Origin: Streptomyces sp. LX-29
Lineage (GTDB): Bacteria > Actinomycetota > Actinomycetes > Streptomycetales > Streptomycetaceae
NCBI RefSeq assembly: GCF_029541745.1
Contig: NZ_CP089746.1
Coordinates: forward strand, 1,302,001 to 1,366,000
Reading direction: 5' to 3'
Length of the DNA stretch: 64,000 nt
This document shows positions 7,226 through 16,415 of the stretch, piece after piece (the stretch's first letter is position 1; each line of letters starts with the position of its first letter). The translations under genes and the position numbers were made by a program. The notes beneath the pieces were generated by a model, which did not search any database, was not told the origin of the DNA, and worked only from the letters and a program-made list of their open reading frames with translations.

Positions 7226-8446
7226 TTACTTGAGTGGGTCGGAGCCCAGCGCGACGACGTCGCCGATCACGATGACCGCCGGCGGCCGCACGCCCTCCGC
7301 CACCACCGTCTCCCCCACCGTCGCCAGGGTCGCGTCCACGCGCCGCTGGGACGCGGTGGTGCCCTCCTGGACCACGGCGACCGGGGTGTCCGCCTCCTTG
7401 CCGTGCTCGATCAGCGCGGCGGCGATGGCCCCTATCTTCTCCACGGCCATGAGCAGCACCAGGGTGCCGCGCAGCCTCGCCAGCGCCGACCAGTCCACCA
7501 GCGAACGCGGGTCGTCGGGGGCGACGTGCCCGCTGACCACGGTGAACTCGTGGGCCACGCCGCGGTGGGTGACCGGGATCCCCACCGCGCCCGGCACGCT
7601 GATGGAGCTGGAGATGCCGGGGACCACGGTGCAGGCGATGCCGGCCTCGGCCAGCGCCTCGACCTCCTCCAGACCCCGACCGAAGACGAACGGGTCGCCG
7701 CCCTTCAGACGCACCACGGCCTTACCCGCCTTGGCGTGCTCGATCAGCGCGTTGTTGATCGCCTCCTGGGCCATGAAACGGCCGTACGGGATCTTCGCCG
7801 CGTCGATCACCTCGACGTGCGGCGGCAGCTCGTCCAGCAGGTCCCTCGGGCCCAGTCGGTCGGCGATCACCACGTCCGCCTCGGCCAGCAGTCGCCGCCC
7901 GCGCACCGTGATCAGGTCGGGGTCGCCCGGACCGCCGCCGACCAGCGCCACCCCCGGCACCCGGGTCCTGCGGTGCGGCGCCGCGAGGGTGCCGTCCCGC
8001 AGCCCCTCGACCACCGCGTCCCGCACCGCCGCGCTCCGGCGGGGGTCGCGCCCGGTCAGCACGGCCACCGTCACGCCCTCGCTGCGCCCGGTGGCGGGCG
8101 TCCACGCCGAGGCGGCCTCGGCGTCGTCGGAGCGCACGCACCACACCCGGCGCGCCTCGGCCTCCGCCGACGCCGCCGCGTTGGCCTCCGGGTCGTCGGT
8201 GGTGATCAGGGCGTACCAGGCACCCTCGAAGTCGCCGTCCCGGTAGCGGCGGCGCTCCCAACGGAGCTCTCCGGCGTCCACCATCGCCTCCACGGACGCG
8301 GTGGCCGACGGCGACACCAGCAGGATGTCCGCGCCGGCCGCGATCAGTGCGGGAAGTCGACGCTGCGCGACCTGACCGCCGCCGAGCACGACGACACGCC
8401 GACCGGTCAGGCGCAGGCCAACGGGGTAAGCGGAGTTCTCGGGCAT
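7226..8446 (-). CDS. cobA: Uroporphyrinogen-III C-methyltransferase fused to a siroheme-synthase N-terminal domain
   Basis: A 406-residue CysG-like protein. Residues 1-150 form a precorrin-2 dehydrogenase/ferrochelatase-like Rossmann domain (RRVVVLGGGQVAQRR). Residues about 165-400 form the SAM-dependent tetrapyrrole methylase (VALVGGGPGDPDLITVRG, RLKGGDPFVFGRG, VVPGISSS). It methylates uroporphyrinogen III to precorrin-2, the branch point to siroheme and B12, and may oxidise it further. The first domain is shorter than in enteric CysG, so its dehydrogenase/chelatase activity is uncertain. GGAGAG precedes the ATG. Cobalamin genes lie upstream on the same strand. Confidence 0.9.
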   Translation of the reverse strand: MPENSAYPVGLRLTGRRVVVLGGGQVAQRRLPALIAAGADILLVSPSATASVEAMVDAGELRWERRRYRDGDFEGAWYALITTDDPEANAAASAEAEARRVWCVRSDDAEAASAWTPATGRSEGVTVAVLTGRDPRRSAAVRDAVVEGLRDGTLAAPHRRTRVPGVALVGGGPGDPDLITVRGRRLLAEADVVIADRLGPRDLLDELPPHVEVIDAAKIPYGRFMAQEAINNALIEHAKAGKAVVRLKGGDPFVFGRGLEEVEALAEAGIACTVVPGISSSISVPGAVGIPVTHRGVAHEFTVVSGHVAPDDPRSLVDWSALARLRGTLVLLMAVEKIGAIAAALIEHGKEADTPVAVVQEGTTASQRRVDATLATVGETVVAEGVRPPAVIVIGDVVALGSDPLK

Positions 8447-8894
8447 GGCGGTGCGGCTCTCCTCATACGGTGGCGCTGGCCGCTGCGGCGCTGAAGCGGC
8501 AGGTCAGGTGTGGGCCCCACCCTACGGCCTGCGGCCGGGGCCCGACCGTCCCCGTAGGCGCGGTCCATCTCCGGGAACACTCGCCGCTGTGGGCAGGCCC
8601 CCTCGGGGACAGCCGGGAGACGGCGGGAGGGGGCGGGGACCGTCGGGTCGGGGCGTTCGGGACGCCATCGGATACCAGGGCGTACGGGGCGCTTTCGGGT
8701 ATGTGCGGGCGACGTCGGGGCGACCGGGCGCCCGGGGTCCCGGCCCGTGAACATACGGTCCCGAACCCCGGTCCAGAGGTCCCGTCCCCACGGCCGGGGG
8801 CCGGCCCACCGGGGGCGGGGACCGACCCCACCGCGCACAGCGGCGCCAGGCGCACACCGCGGCGGGGCCGGGCCCGGCCCGAGGTCGGCTCGGG
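8447..8894. other. Intergenic stretch between cobA and the BluB-CobT gene
   Basis: About 450 bases with no supported gene; the ORFs on both strands overlap one another and lack ribosome sites. I looked for a cobalamin riboswitch on the minus strand and did not find a recognisable B12 box. Inverted GTCCCC/GGGGAC arms near 8783-8821 could end the BluB-CobT transcript. Confidence 0.5.
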
Positions 8895-11800
8895 TCAGCC
8901 CTTCTCGGTGACGCCCGCCGAGTCGAACGTGGCCACCTCGTGCATGGCCCGCGCCGCGCTCTGGACCACCGGCAGCGCCAGCAGCGCGCCGGTGCCCTCG
9001 CCGAGCCGCAGGTCGAGGTCGACCAGCGGCCGGAGCCCCAGCTTGGTCAGCGCGGCCCTGTGCCCCGGTTCGGCGCTGCGGTGCCCCGCGATGCAGGCAG
9101 CCAGCGCCTCGGGGGCGATCGCGCGGGCCACCAGCGCCGCCGCGCCCGCGCTCACCCCGTCCAGGATGACCGGGGTGCGCAGCGAGGCGGCGCCCAGCAC
9201 CATGCCGACGATCGCCGCGTGCTCCAGGCCGCCCACGGCCGCGAGCACCCCGATGGGGTCGGTCGGGTCGGGCTGGTGCAGCTCCAGCGCGCGCCGCACG
9301 ACGTCGATCTTGCGGGCGTGCATCTCGTCGTTGATGCCGGTGCCACGACCGGTGATCTCGGCCGGATCCGCGCCGGTGTAGACCGAGATGAGGGCGGCCG
9401 AGACGGTGGTGTTGGCGATGCCCATCTCACCGGTGAGCAGGGCCTTGTTGCCCGCCGCGACCAGGTCCCGCGCGGTCTCGATGCCGACCTCGATGGCCCG
9501 CAGCGCCTCCTCGCGGCTCATCGCGGGGCCGACGGTGAAGTCGTCGGTGCCCGCGCGCACCTTGCGCGGCAGCAGCCCCGGCGTGCTGGGCAGCTCGCTG
9601 GCGACGCCGACGTCGACGATGCACACCTCGGCGCCGACCTGGTTGGCGAAGGCGTTGCAGACCGCGCCGCCGCCGAGGAAGTTCGCGACCATCTGGCCGG
9701 TGACCTCCTTGGGCCAGGCGGTGACGCCCTGGGCGTGCACCCCGTGGTCACCCGCGAAGATCGCCACGGCGGCGGGCTCCGGGATCGGCGGCGGGCACTG
9801 CCGGGACAGCCCGCTGAGCTGCGCGGAGATGATCTCCAGCATGCCCAGCGCGCCGGACGGCTTGGTCATCCGCTTCTGCCGCTCCCACGCCTCGCCGAGC
9901 GCCTTGGCGTCCAGCGGGCGGATGCCCCGGAGGGTCTCCTGGAGCAGGTCGTGCGGGTCCTCGCCGGGCAGCGCGCGCCGCCCGTAGGTCTCCTCGTGGA
10001 CCACCCACGACAGCGGCCGCCGCTTGGACCAGCCGGCCTGCATCAGCTCGGGCTCGTCGGGGAACTCGTCGACGTATCCGACGCAGAGGTAGGCCACGAC
10101 CTCGAGGTGCTCGGGCAGTCCGAGCTCGCGCACCATCTCGCGCTCGTCGAAGAAGCTGACCCAGCCCACGCCGAGCCCCTCCGCGCGCGCGGCGAGCCAG
10201 AGGTTCTCCACGGCGAGCGCCGAGGAGTACGGCGCCATCTGCGGCTGGGTGTGACGGCCGAGGGTGTGTCGGCCGCCCCGGGTCGGGTCGGCGGTGACGA
10301 CGATGTTGACCGGGGTGTCGAGGATCGCCTCGATCTTCAGTTCCTTGAACTGCTTGGCCCGCGCCTTCGGCAAGGACTTGGCGTACGCCTCGCGCTGGCG
10401 CATGGCCAGCTCGTGCATGGCTCGCCGGGTCTCCGCGGAGCGGATGACGACGAAGTCCCACGGCTGCGAGTGCCCCACGCTGGGCGCGGTGTGCGCGGCC
10501 TCCAGGACGCGCAGCAACACCTCGTGCGGGATGGGGTCGTTACGGAAGCCGTTGCGGATGTCGCGGCGCTCCCGGATCACGCGGTGCACGGCGGCGCGCT
10601 CGGCCTCGCCGAAGCCCTCCGCGGGCGGGGTGAGGGGACCGGACTCCAGGTCGGCGTCCTCGGCCCCGTCCGCTGCCGGCGCCATGTCGCCCACGGCCAC
10701 CGCGTCGACCCCGTCGAGCACGACGGTCTCGGCCGCCGCGGCCTCGGCGAGGGCCTCGTCGACGACCTCGGCGATGTCCTCGCCGACGGCCTCCATGACC
10801 GGCTCCTCGGCGGCCTGCTCCTCGGCGGCCTGCTCCTCGACACCGCCCTCGGGAGCGGCGGACTCCGGGCCGGCGGTCTCCGCGTCGGCGGACTCCGGGT
10901 CGGCGGACTCCTGGGCCGCGGCGTCGTCCGCGGTGGCGACCGACTCCGCGGTGGCCACCGGCTCGGCGGCGACCTGCTCCGCCTCGGTCGGTGCTCCGGC
11001 GGCCGCGTCGCTCTCGGCCGGCGCCTCGGCAGCCGCGTCACCGGCGACCGGAGCGGCCGCTTCCGCGGGGGCCGTCCGGTCGGCGACCGCTTCCGGGGCC
11101 GCCTCGGCGGCGGGATCCGGCTCCGCGGAGGCCGTGGCCGCACAGACCTCGTCCGCGGGTGCCGTCCCCTGGTCGGGGGCCGGTTCGGCCGGTGCCTGGG
11201 CGGCCTCCCCGGCCGCGCTCTCCACCGTGGCGCCGGCGGCGGCCGTGGCCGCCTCCTCCGCGCCCTGCCCGTTGTCTATCGAGTCCTCCGGGGAAAGGGA
11301 TTCCGCGACGCCCTCCACGATCTGCTGGGGCTGCGGGGCCTGCTCGGCCTGCGGGCCCGGCACCTGGCCGCTCTCCGGCGCGGGCTGCGGCATGGGCTGC
11401 GGCACCACCGCGTCGGGGGCGCCGCCCTGGGCGGGAAGAGGCAGCGGCTGGGCCGGGGTCTGGTCCACGGTGGCGGGCTCGTCCGCCGCCTGAGCGGGCA
11501 CGAACGCGGCCACGGGCGGGGCGACCTCCTCCGCGGGAGCGGGAGCGGTCTCGGCGACCGCGCCGTCGGTCACGACGGCGGCGTCGGGTCCGGCTTCGGC
11601 GACGGCGGCATCGGAGACGTCGGCCGCCGCGGCGGGCTCCACGGCGGAGGCGGCGGCCTCGGTCGGGGCGGCGGCGTCGGGGCTCGGCGCGGCGTCATCG
11701 CTCGGCGCGGGCTCGGCGACCGGAGCGGCCACGGCCGCCGACTGTCCCGGCGACACGACGGCCTCGGGGCTCGCGGCGGCGGGTGCCGGCGCCTCCGGGG

Positions 11801-13202
11801 CGGCCACGGCCTCAGCGGGCACCGGGGCCTCCGGGGACTCCACCGCGGCGGGCGTCTGCTCGCCCGCGGGATCGGCGGCCGCCGCGGTGGACGCGGTGAC
11901 GCCGGCACCGGCCGCGCCGGCGTCACCGGCCACGACCTCGGCACCGGCCACGACCTCGGCTCCGGAGACGACCTCGGCTGCGGGCGCGGCCGCGGCACCG
12001 GTCAGGCCCTCGGTGGGCGCCCCCTCGGCCGGAGCTCCCCACTCCGCACCCGCCGCGGGCATCGCGACTTCGGCGGGGATCGGAGCCGCGACCGGCACGG
12101 GTCCGGCCGGCGGCTGCTCGGCGGTGGTCGCGGCGGCGGGCTCGGTCGGCACCGCGGCTTCCGGCGCCGCCACCGCGTCAGGCGCGGTCGCGGTCGCGGT
12201 GGCGGACACGACCACCGGCACGGCACCGGCTTCCCCGACGACGGCCTCCGCGGGAACGGCGACGGCCTCGGCGGGAACGGCAGCCTGGGCGGGGGTGACG
12301 GCGACGGGCTCCGCGGCCGCCGGGGCGGGCAGCACGGCCTCGGCCGGCCGACCGACCGTTTCTGCTGGGCTCGCCGTGGCCGCGGGGGCGGCCTGGGCAA
12401 CCGGCGCGGGCGTGCCCGGCTGGGGCTGCGCGGACCACGGTTCGGCGGCCACGGGGGCGTCCACGAGCTGCGGCGTGGACAGGTGCCCCGTGTCGTCGCG
12501 CGGGATGTCGAGGTATTCGGGACCGCTGGTGGGCGGGCCCTGGATCAGCGAGGAGGGCACGGACACCGGCATGCCCTGCGGCACGACGGCCGGCGCGCCG
12601 GCCGGGCCGCGGTCGGCCAGGGAGCGCACGACGCCGCCGGTCGGCGTCTCCGGCACCGGCGGACCCATGTGCAGCGGGCGGCGCGGGACTCCGCCGGGCG
12701 GGGTGGCGTGGGCCGACACCGGGGCGGTGGGGGCGGGGACCGACACACCCGCCTGAAGCGGCGAAGCGGGCTGTGGGATGCGGGCGTCGGCGTACTCCAC
12801 CGGCCCGGACCCCACGCCCGCGTCCTGACCGCCGACGGCGTGTGCCCCGGGCACGGCCGCCCCGGGCGCCGCCACCCCCGCGGCCTGCGGCGGCTGTTGC
12901 GGGACCTGCGCCGGCTGGTCCATCCAGGCACCCTGGGCGCCCGGCATCAGCAGCAGGTCGTCCTCGTCGCCGCCGATGTCGTGCGCCTCCTGGGCGTCCT
13001 GCGGGTCGAGGAAGGTGTACCCCCCGGGAGCGGGCGCGGAACCGGCGGCATGCCCCGGTACTCCGGGGCCGGCCGGCGCGCCGGACTCGACAGGGGCATG
13101 ATCACTGGGAAGGTGCACGTCTCCGGAGTGCGGCGGAAGTACGGGTTGTCCGCCTGCGTTCTCCGGCAGTCCCTCGCCCGGGACCTGGCCGGTGTCGGTC
13201 AT
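8895..13202 (-). CDS. cobT: BluB-CobT fusion with giant low-complexity N-terminal region
   Basis: A 1435-residue fusion. Residues 1 to about 860 are Ala/Pro/Glu/Val-rich and disordered, with repeats such as EEQAAEEQAAEEP and PAEAVAVPAEAV. About 864-1086 is BluB, a flavin nitroreductase-fold enzyme that makes 5,6-dimethylbenzimidazole from FMN (RRDIRNGF, APSVGHSQPWDFVV, MAPYSSALAVENLWLAARA). About 1090-1435 is CobT, which transfers phosphoribosyl from nicotinate mononucleotide to that base (GALGMLE, AGDHGV, GEMGIANTT, GRGTGIND). One chain thus makes and activates the lower ligand of B12. GAGGGG precedes the ATG at 13202. The frame is open without interruption, so the long N-terminus is probably real, though a later start cannot be excluded. 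Confidence 0.9.
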   Translation of the reverse strand: MTDTGQVPGEGLPENAGGQPVLPPHSGDVHLPSDHAPVESGAPAGPGVPGHAAGSAPAPGGYTFLDPQDAQEAHDIGGDEDDLLLMPGAQGAWMDQPAQVPQQPPQAAGVAAPGAAVPGAHAVGGQDAGVGSGPVEYADARIPQPASPLQAGVSVPAPTAPVSAHATPPGGVPRRPLHMGPPVPETPTGGVVRSLADRGPAGAPAVVPQGMPVSVPSSLIQGPPTSGPEYLDIPRDDTGHLSTPQLVDAPVAAEPWSAQPQPGTPAPVAQAAPAATASPAETVGRPAEAVLPAPAAAEPVAVTPAQAAVPAEAVAVPAEAVVGEAGAVPVVVSATATATAPDAVAAPEAAVPTEPAAATTAEQPPAGPVPVAAPIPAEVAMPAAGAEWGAPAEGAPTEGLTGAAAAPAAEVVSGAEVVAGAEVVAGDAGAAGAGVTASTAAAADPAGEQTPAAVESPEAPVPAEAVAAPEAPAPAAASPEAVVSPGQSAAVAAPVAEPAPSDDAAPSPDAAAPTEAAASAVEPAAAADVSDAAVAEAGPDAAVVTDGAVAETAPAPAEEVAPPVAAFVPAQAADEPATVDQTPAQPLPLPAQGGAPDAVVPQPMPQPAPESGQVPGPQAEQAPQPQQIVEGVAESLSPEDSIDNGQGAEEAATAAAGATVESAAGEAAQAPAEPAPDQGTAPADEVCAATASAEPDPAAEAAPEAVADRTAPAEAAAPVAGDAAAEAPAESDAAAGAPTEAEQVAAEPVATAESVATADDAAAQESADPESADAETAGPESAAPEGGVEEQAAEEQAAEEPVMEAVGEDIAEVVDEALAEAAAAETVVLDGVDAVAVGDMAPAADGAEDADLESGPLTPPAEGFGEAERAAVHRVIRERRDIRNGFRNDPIPHEVLLRVLEAAHTAPSVGHSQPWDFVVIRSAETRRAMHELAMRQREAYAKSLPKARAKQFKELKIEAILDTPVNIVVTADPTRGGRHTLGRHTQPQMAPYSSALAVENLWLAARAEGLGVGWVSFFDEREMVRELGLPEHLEVVAYLCVGYVDEFPDEPELMQAGWSKRRPLSWVVHEETYGRRALPGEDPHDLLQETLRGIRPLDAKALGEAWERQKRMTKPSGALGMLEIISAQLSGLSRQCPPPIPEPAAVAIFAGDHGVHAQGVTAWPKEVTGQMVANFLGGGAVCNAFANQVGAEVCIVDVGVASELPSTPGLLPRKVRAGTDDFTVGPAMSREEALRAIEVGIETARDLVAAGNKALLTGEMGIANTTVSAALISVYTGADPAEITGRGTGINDEMHARKIDVVRRALELHQPDPTDPIGVLAAVGGLEHAAIVGMVLGAASLRTPVILDGVSAGAAALVARAIAPEALAACIAGHRSAEPGHRAALTKLGLRPLVDLDLRLGEGTGALLALPVVQSAARAMHEVATFDSAGVTEKG

Positions 13203-13423
13203 GCGTTCCCCTCGCCCATCGCTAGTGCTCCTTCAATTCCGCCTACAGCAAGAACGAGCGTGCGCGGTGCGCGGCACGTTGCACGTTCCTGGTCCTGCCA
13301 TACCGCAACGCCATCAAGGAGGGGGCGCATTCCGCCCATTGACGAACAAAGCTCCGAACGTCGGGCGGCGGAACAGGCGGTACAACGATCCGCCAGCCTA
13401 CCTGCCGCCGCACCGGCGCGAGG

Positions 13424-14668
13424 TCAGGGGTGAGGCCGGTGACCGCACAACAAGAAGCCGACGGCGCGTTCGCGCTCGGCCCACACGCGGGTGTCCATCT
13501 CCACCGACTGCAACAGGGCGCATTCCACGCCATATCCCCCGTCGGCGAGCGCCCGGCCGATCTCCTCCGCCTCGTCGCGGGTGCCCGCGTGCGCCACGAT
13601 CCGCTCCGGGCGACGCGCCGCGCAGGCGGCCACCACGGCCGCTCCGCCGCCACCGACCCGTACCACGTCCGGCTCCGGAAGGTCCTCCAGCACCTGCGGC
13701 GCGAGCCCGTGCACGATCTGCATCCGGACGCCGAAGCGGCGGGCCAGGACACCGACGCGCCGGCACGCCTCCGGGTCCCGGTCGACGGCGATGACCGCCG
13801 CGCCGAACCCGGCCGCCTCCACGGCCGCCGCGCCGCTGCCCGCGCCGATGTCCCACACCAGGTCGCCCACGCGCGGCCCCAGACGAGCGAGTTGCGCGGC
13901 GCGCAGCTGCGGGGCCTCGCCCTCGCCCAGCACCGTGGCGTACGCGGAGGCCGGCAGCGCCCAGCCGCGCACCGGGCCGGGGTAGCCCACCTCGCGCCCC
14001 GCCAGCCAGCCCCCGCCCTGCTTGGAGCGGTATCCGGCCCCCTGCGCCGGCGAGGCGGCCGGGGCCGCGCCGCCGATGACGATGACGACGTTCGGATCGC
14101 GCCAGACGTGGTCGGCGACCTTGTCCGAGGTGAGCACGGTCACCTGCTCCTGCGCGGTGCCCAGCGCCTCACAGATGACGAACGTGCGGTGCACGCCCTC
14201 CAGCAGCAGCGCCAGTTCGACCGGGCCGGCGCCCGGCGAGGTGAGCACGGCGACCTTGCCGTGCGCGCGGCAGACGTTGACCGCACGCCGCAGGTCGCGG
14301 CTGTGGGCGACGACCACATGGGCGTCGTCCCAGGGCATCCCGGCCCGCGCGAAGGCGGCGGCGACCGAGGAGACCGCGGGCACGACCTCGACCTCCAGGC
14401 CGTACTCGGGCGCGCGCAGGGTGCGTACGACGCCGAAGTAGCCCGGGTCGCCGTCGGCGAGGACCACGGGGGAACCGCGGTGCTGGGCGATGCGGCGGGC
14501 GGCGAGCTCCACGCTGCCGAGGGTGATCCGCTCCGCGCCGGACGGGATCTCCGGCAGCGCCAGATGGTGCGGGGCGCCGGCCACCAGAGTGGCGGCCGCG
14601 AGGGCGGAGCGAGCCGCGTCCGTGAGCGGGGAACCGTCCCAACCGATCACCGTGACGCGGTCGGCCAT
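13424..14668 (-). CDS. cobL: Precorrin-6Y C5,15-methyltransferase (decarboxylating), CbiE-CbiT fusion
   Basis: A 414-residue two-domain enzyme of the corrin ring pathway. The N-terminal half is a tetrapyrrole methylase (CbiE: VTVIGWDGSPL, LADGDPGYFG, VVPAVSSVAAAFARAG). The C-terminal half is a class I SAM methyltransferase (CbiT: GDLVWDIGAGSGAAAVEAA, VIAVDRDPEACRR). Together they methylate C5 and C15 and decarboxylate the acetate side chain. The order and length match the CobL fusion. It lies 221 bases upstream of the BluB-CobT gene on the same strand, so they may share a transcript; the gap is long enough for a separate promoter. GGGAG lies upstream of the ATG. Confidence 0.93.
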   Translation of the reverse strand: MADRVTVIGWDGSPLTDAARSALAAATLVAGAPHHLALPEIPSGAERITLGSVELAARRIAQHRGSPVVLADGDPGYFGVVRTLRAPEYGLEVEVVPAVSSVAAAFARAGMPWDDAHVVVAHSRDLRRAVNVCRAHGKVAVLTSPGAGPVELALLLEGVHRTFVICEALGTAQEQVTVLTSDKVADHVWRDPNVVIVIGGAAPAASPAQGAGYRSKQGGGWLAGREVGYPGPVRGWALPASAYATVLGEGEAPQLRAAQLARLGPRVGDLVWDIGAGSGAAAVEAAGFGAAVIAVDRDPEACRRVGVLARRFGVRMQIVHGLAPQVLEDLPEPDVVRVGGGGAAVVAACAARRPERIVAHAGTRDEAEEIGRALADGGYGVECALLQSVEMDTRVWAERERAVGFLLCGHRPHP

Positions 14669-15316
14669 CGTCGTGTGTCTCCCGGGGTTGTCGCAGGTCG
14701 GTGGCGAGGCGGCGCACAGCGGGCGCCGGGCGTCGACGCACGGGCGAGAGCGCGCGGGCGCCGGGGCTAGGTGAGCGTACCCCGGCTGGTCCAGACCGAA
14801 AGACCGGGTATGACGGCCCGGGGTGGCCGTCGCCGGGCGCCGGAGCGCGAGGGTACGCCGGGCCGCGTGCCGCTGACGCTCCTGGGGCGTGTCAGCGCCG
14901 GAACGCGAGGGTACGCCGGGGCCGCGCGCCGCCGACGCCCCTGGGGCGTGTCAGCGCCGGACCGTGGGGAAGCGCCCGACCGCGTACGAGCGCCGCGCCC
15001 GCGCCCACCCCGCGCCGGATCGCCGAGGCCGGGCCGGGGCGGCCGGGTCCGTCGGATCCGCCGAGGCCCGCCCAGGGCCGCCGCGGGCCGCCGCGGGCCG
15101 CCGCGGGCCGAATCCGCGGCCGAATCCGCACACCCGAGCGGCGCCTCGCCGACAGCGAGTCGCGCACCGGACCGGAACGGCCCGTCGACGCGGGGTGCCG
15201 CACGGGCGGCGGGGCGTGCCGGGCCCCTCGGGGCGTAGGGCGTACGCGGCCGCTCAGAACATGTGGGGCGCAGGTCCGCTCCGGGGTGGCGTGCGGGAGG
15301 TACCGGGGAGGGGGCT
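14669..15316. other. Long gene-free stretch with repeats
   Basis: Nothing codes convincingly here; all six frames give Arg/Pro/Gly-rich sequence. It holds the 58-59-bp tandem repeat at 14837-14953 and a run of CCGCGGGC(CGC) units near 15068-15108. Confidence 0.6.
14837..14953. repeat. Tandem repeat, two units of 58-59 bp
   Basis: Unit 1 (14837-14894) and unit 2 (14895-14953) both start GCGCCGGA and end GGGGCGTGTCA, with a few substitutions and one inserted base. A third, truncated unit starts at 14954. Confidence 0.85.
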
Positions 15317-15955
15317 CTAGCCCCACTCCGCGAAGCCGGCGTAGCCGAGTTCGCCCGCCAGCTCACCGAGGCCGCCTTCGAGATCCTCCGGGAGCAGGCT
15401 CCAGATGATGAGGTCGGTGCGGATGTCCGTCCAGCTCCCGTCCTCGGTCTGGGCCCGCGCTATCCAGGCGTTGCGCAGCACGCCCTCGCTGATGCAGCCG
15501 ACCTTCTGTGCGACCTGTTGCGCGGCGGTGTTGTCGGCGGGTGTGCGCAGCTCGAGCCGTTCGAACTTCTGGTCCCGGAAGAGCCAGCCCGTCACGGCGA
15601 GGACGGACTCGGAGGCGTACCCCTCGCCGCGCGCCCAGGGGGCGGTGACATAGGCGATCTCGCTGGCCAGGCAGCGCCAGTCGGTGTTGCGCAGATGGGC
15701 GATGCCCACCAGCCGCTGGGTGAGGAACTCCGTGACGGCGAAGACGATGCCGCGGCCCGAGGTGCGCTCGGCCGGAGCGATCCGGGTGATCCACTCGCGG
15801 GCGTCGGCGGCGGTGTAGGGATGGGGCACCGGCGTCCAGGCGGTGACGAGTTCGTCGTTCATCATGTCCGTGAGCTCGGGGATGTCCGCGAGCTCGAACG
15901 GGCGCAGCACCAGCCGGTCCGTGTTGATGGAGATATCCGGGAAGGTGGATGTCAT
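15317..15955 (-). CDS. GNAT acetyltransferase, RimJ/RimL-like
   Basis: A 212-residue protein with the RimJ/RimL layout: N-terminal TDRLVLRPFELADIPEL, acetyl-CoA loop region APWARGEGYASESVLAV, and LELRTPADNTAAQQVAQKVG. The substrate is unknown; the family acetylates protein N-termini or small amines. The frame is open far upstream through the metQ remnant to 16213, but ATG 15955 with a GGAG seven bases before it fits the family start (MTSTFPDI). It lies downstream of the metQ remnant on the same strand. Confidence 0.85.
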   Translation of the reverse strand: MTSTFPDISINTDRLVLRPFELADIPELTDMMNDELVTAWTPVPHPYTAADAREWITRIAPAERTSGRGIVFAVTEFLTQRLVGIAHLRNTDWRCLASEIAYVTAPWARGEGYASESVLAVTGWLFRDQKFERLELRTPADNTAAQQVAQKVGCISEGVLRNAWIARAQTEDGSWTDIRTDLIIWSLLPEDLEGGLGELAGELGYAGFAEWG

Positions 15956-16094
15956 GGGTCGCTCCGTTACCAGGGCCGGGGCCATTGGAAGTGCCCAGCA
16001 TGCAGCATCGAAGGGCCTGACGTCCCATCGGTTGTGAGGCCCTCCACGGGAACCGCGCGGTGGGGCGCGGGCGGCCGCACGCCGGACCCGACCG

Positions 16095-16378
16095 CCGGAT
16101 ACCGGCAGCACCGATCCTTCGTACTTCTCCTGGATGAACTTCCTCACCTCGGGAGAGGTGAGGAGCCTTGTCGGTCCCTTGACCCGCGCGTCGTTCTCGT
16201 GACGCTTCTTCACCGCGCGGACGTCGGTTCAGGCGACCGGGGCGGCCCTGACGGCGGTGGCGCCGACGACGAGAGTGTCGCCGGCGCCACCGACAGCCCG
16301 CGGGCCCGAGTCAGCGCCGCACACGGCCGGCTCGAGGGCGCGTGCCGCGACGGCCGTGGGAACGACGAGCTTGCGCAT
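16095..16378 (-). pseudogene. Decayed second metQ (lipoprotein gene remnant)
   Basis: A 284-bp relic immediately downstream of metQ. From ATG 16378 (preceded by GGGGGGAG) it reads MRKLVVPTAVAARALE, a lipobox-like PAVCG, and DTLVVGATAV, aligning with the MetQ start (signal peptide, LTACG, DPLVIAASPV). A TGA stops it at 16229-16231. In the same frame from about 16213 it then reads RLLTSPEVRKFIQEKYEGSV, nearly the MetQ C-terminus (KLLTSPEVKKFIEDKYKGSV). The middle 180 or so residues are deleted. It is most simply a tandem duplicate of metQ that lost its core and gained a stop. Confidence 0.85.
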
Positions 16379-16415
16379 GGCGCTGCTCCCCCCTGTGTTC
16401 CCCTGTCCGAGCGCC

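Noticed and set aside
8447..8894. A cobalamin riboswitch before cobA
   Set aside because: No B12-box-like sequence could be found on the minus strand by eye; a covariance model search would settle it.
8940..13433. A 1497-codon Gly/Arg-rich open frame on the plus strand
   Set aside because: It is the mirror of the BluB-CobT gene; third-position bias and domains support only the minus strand.
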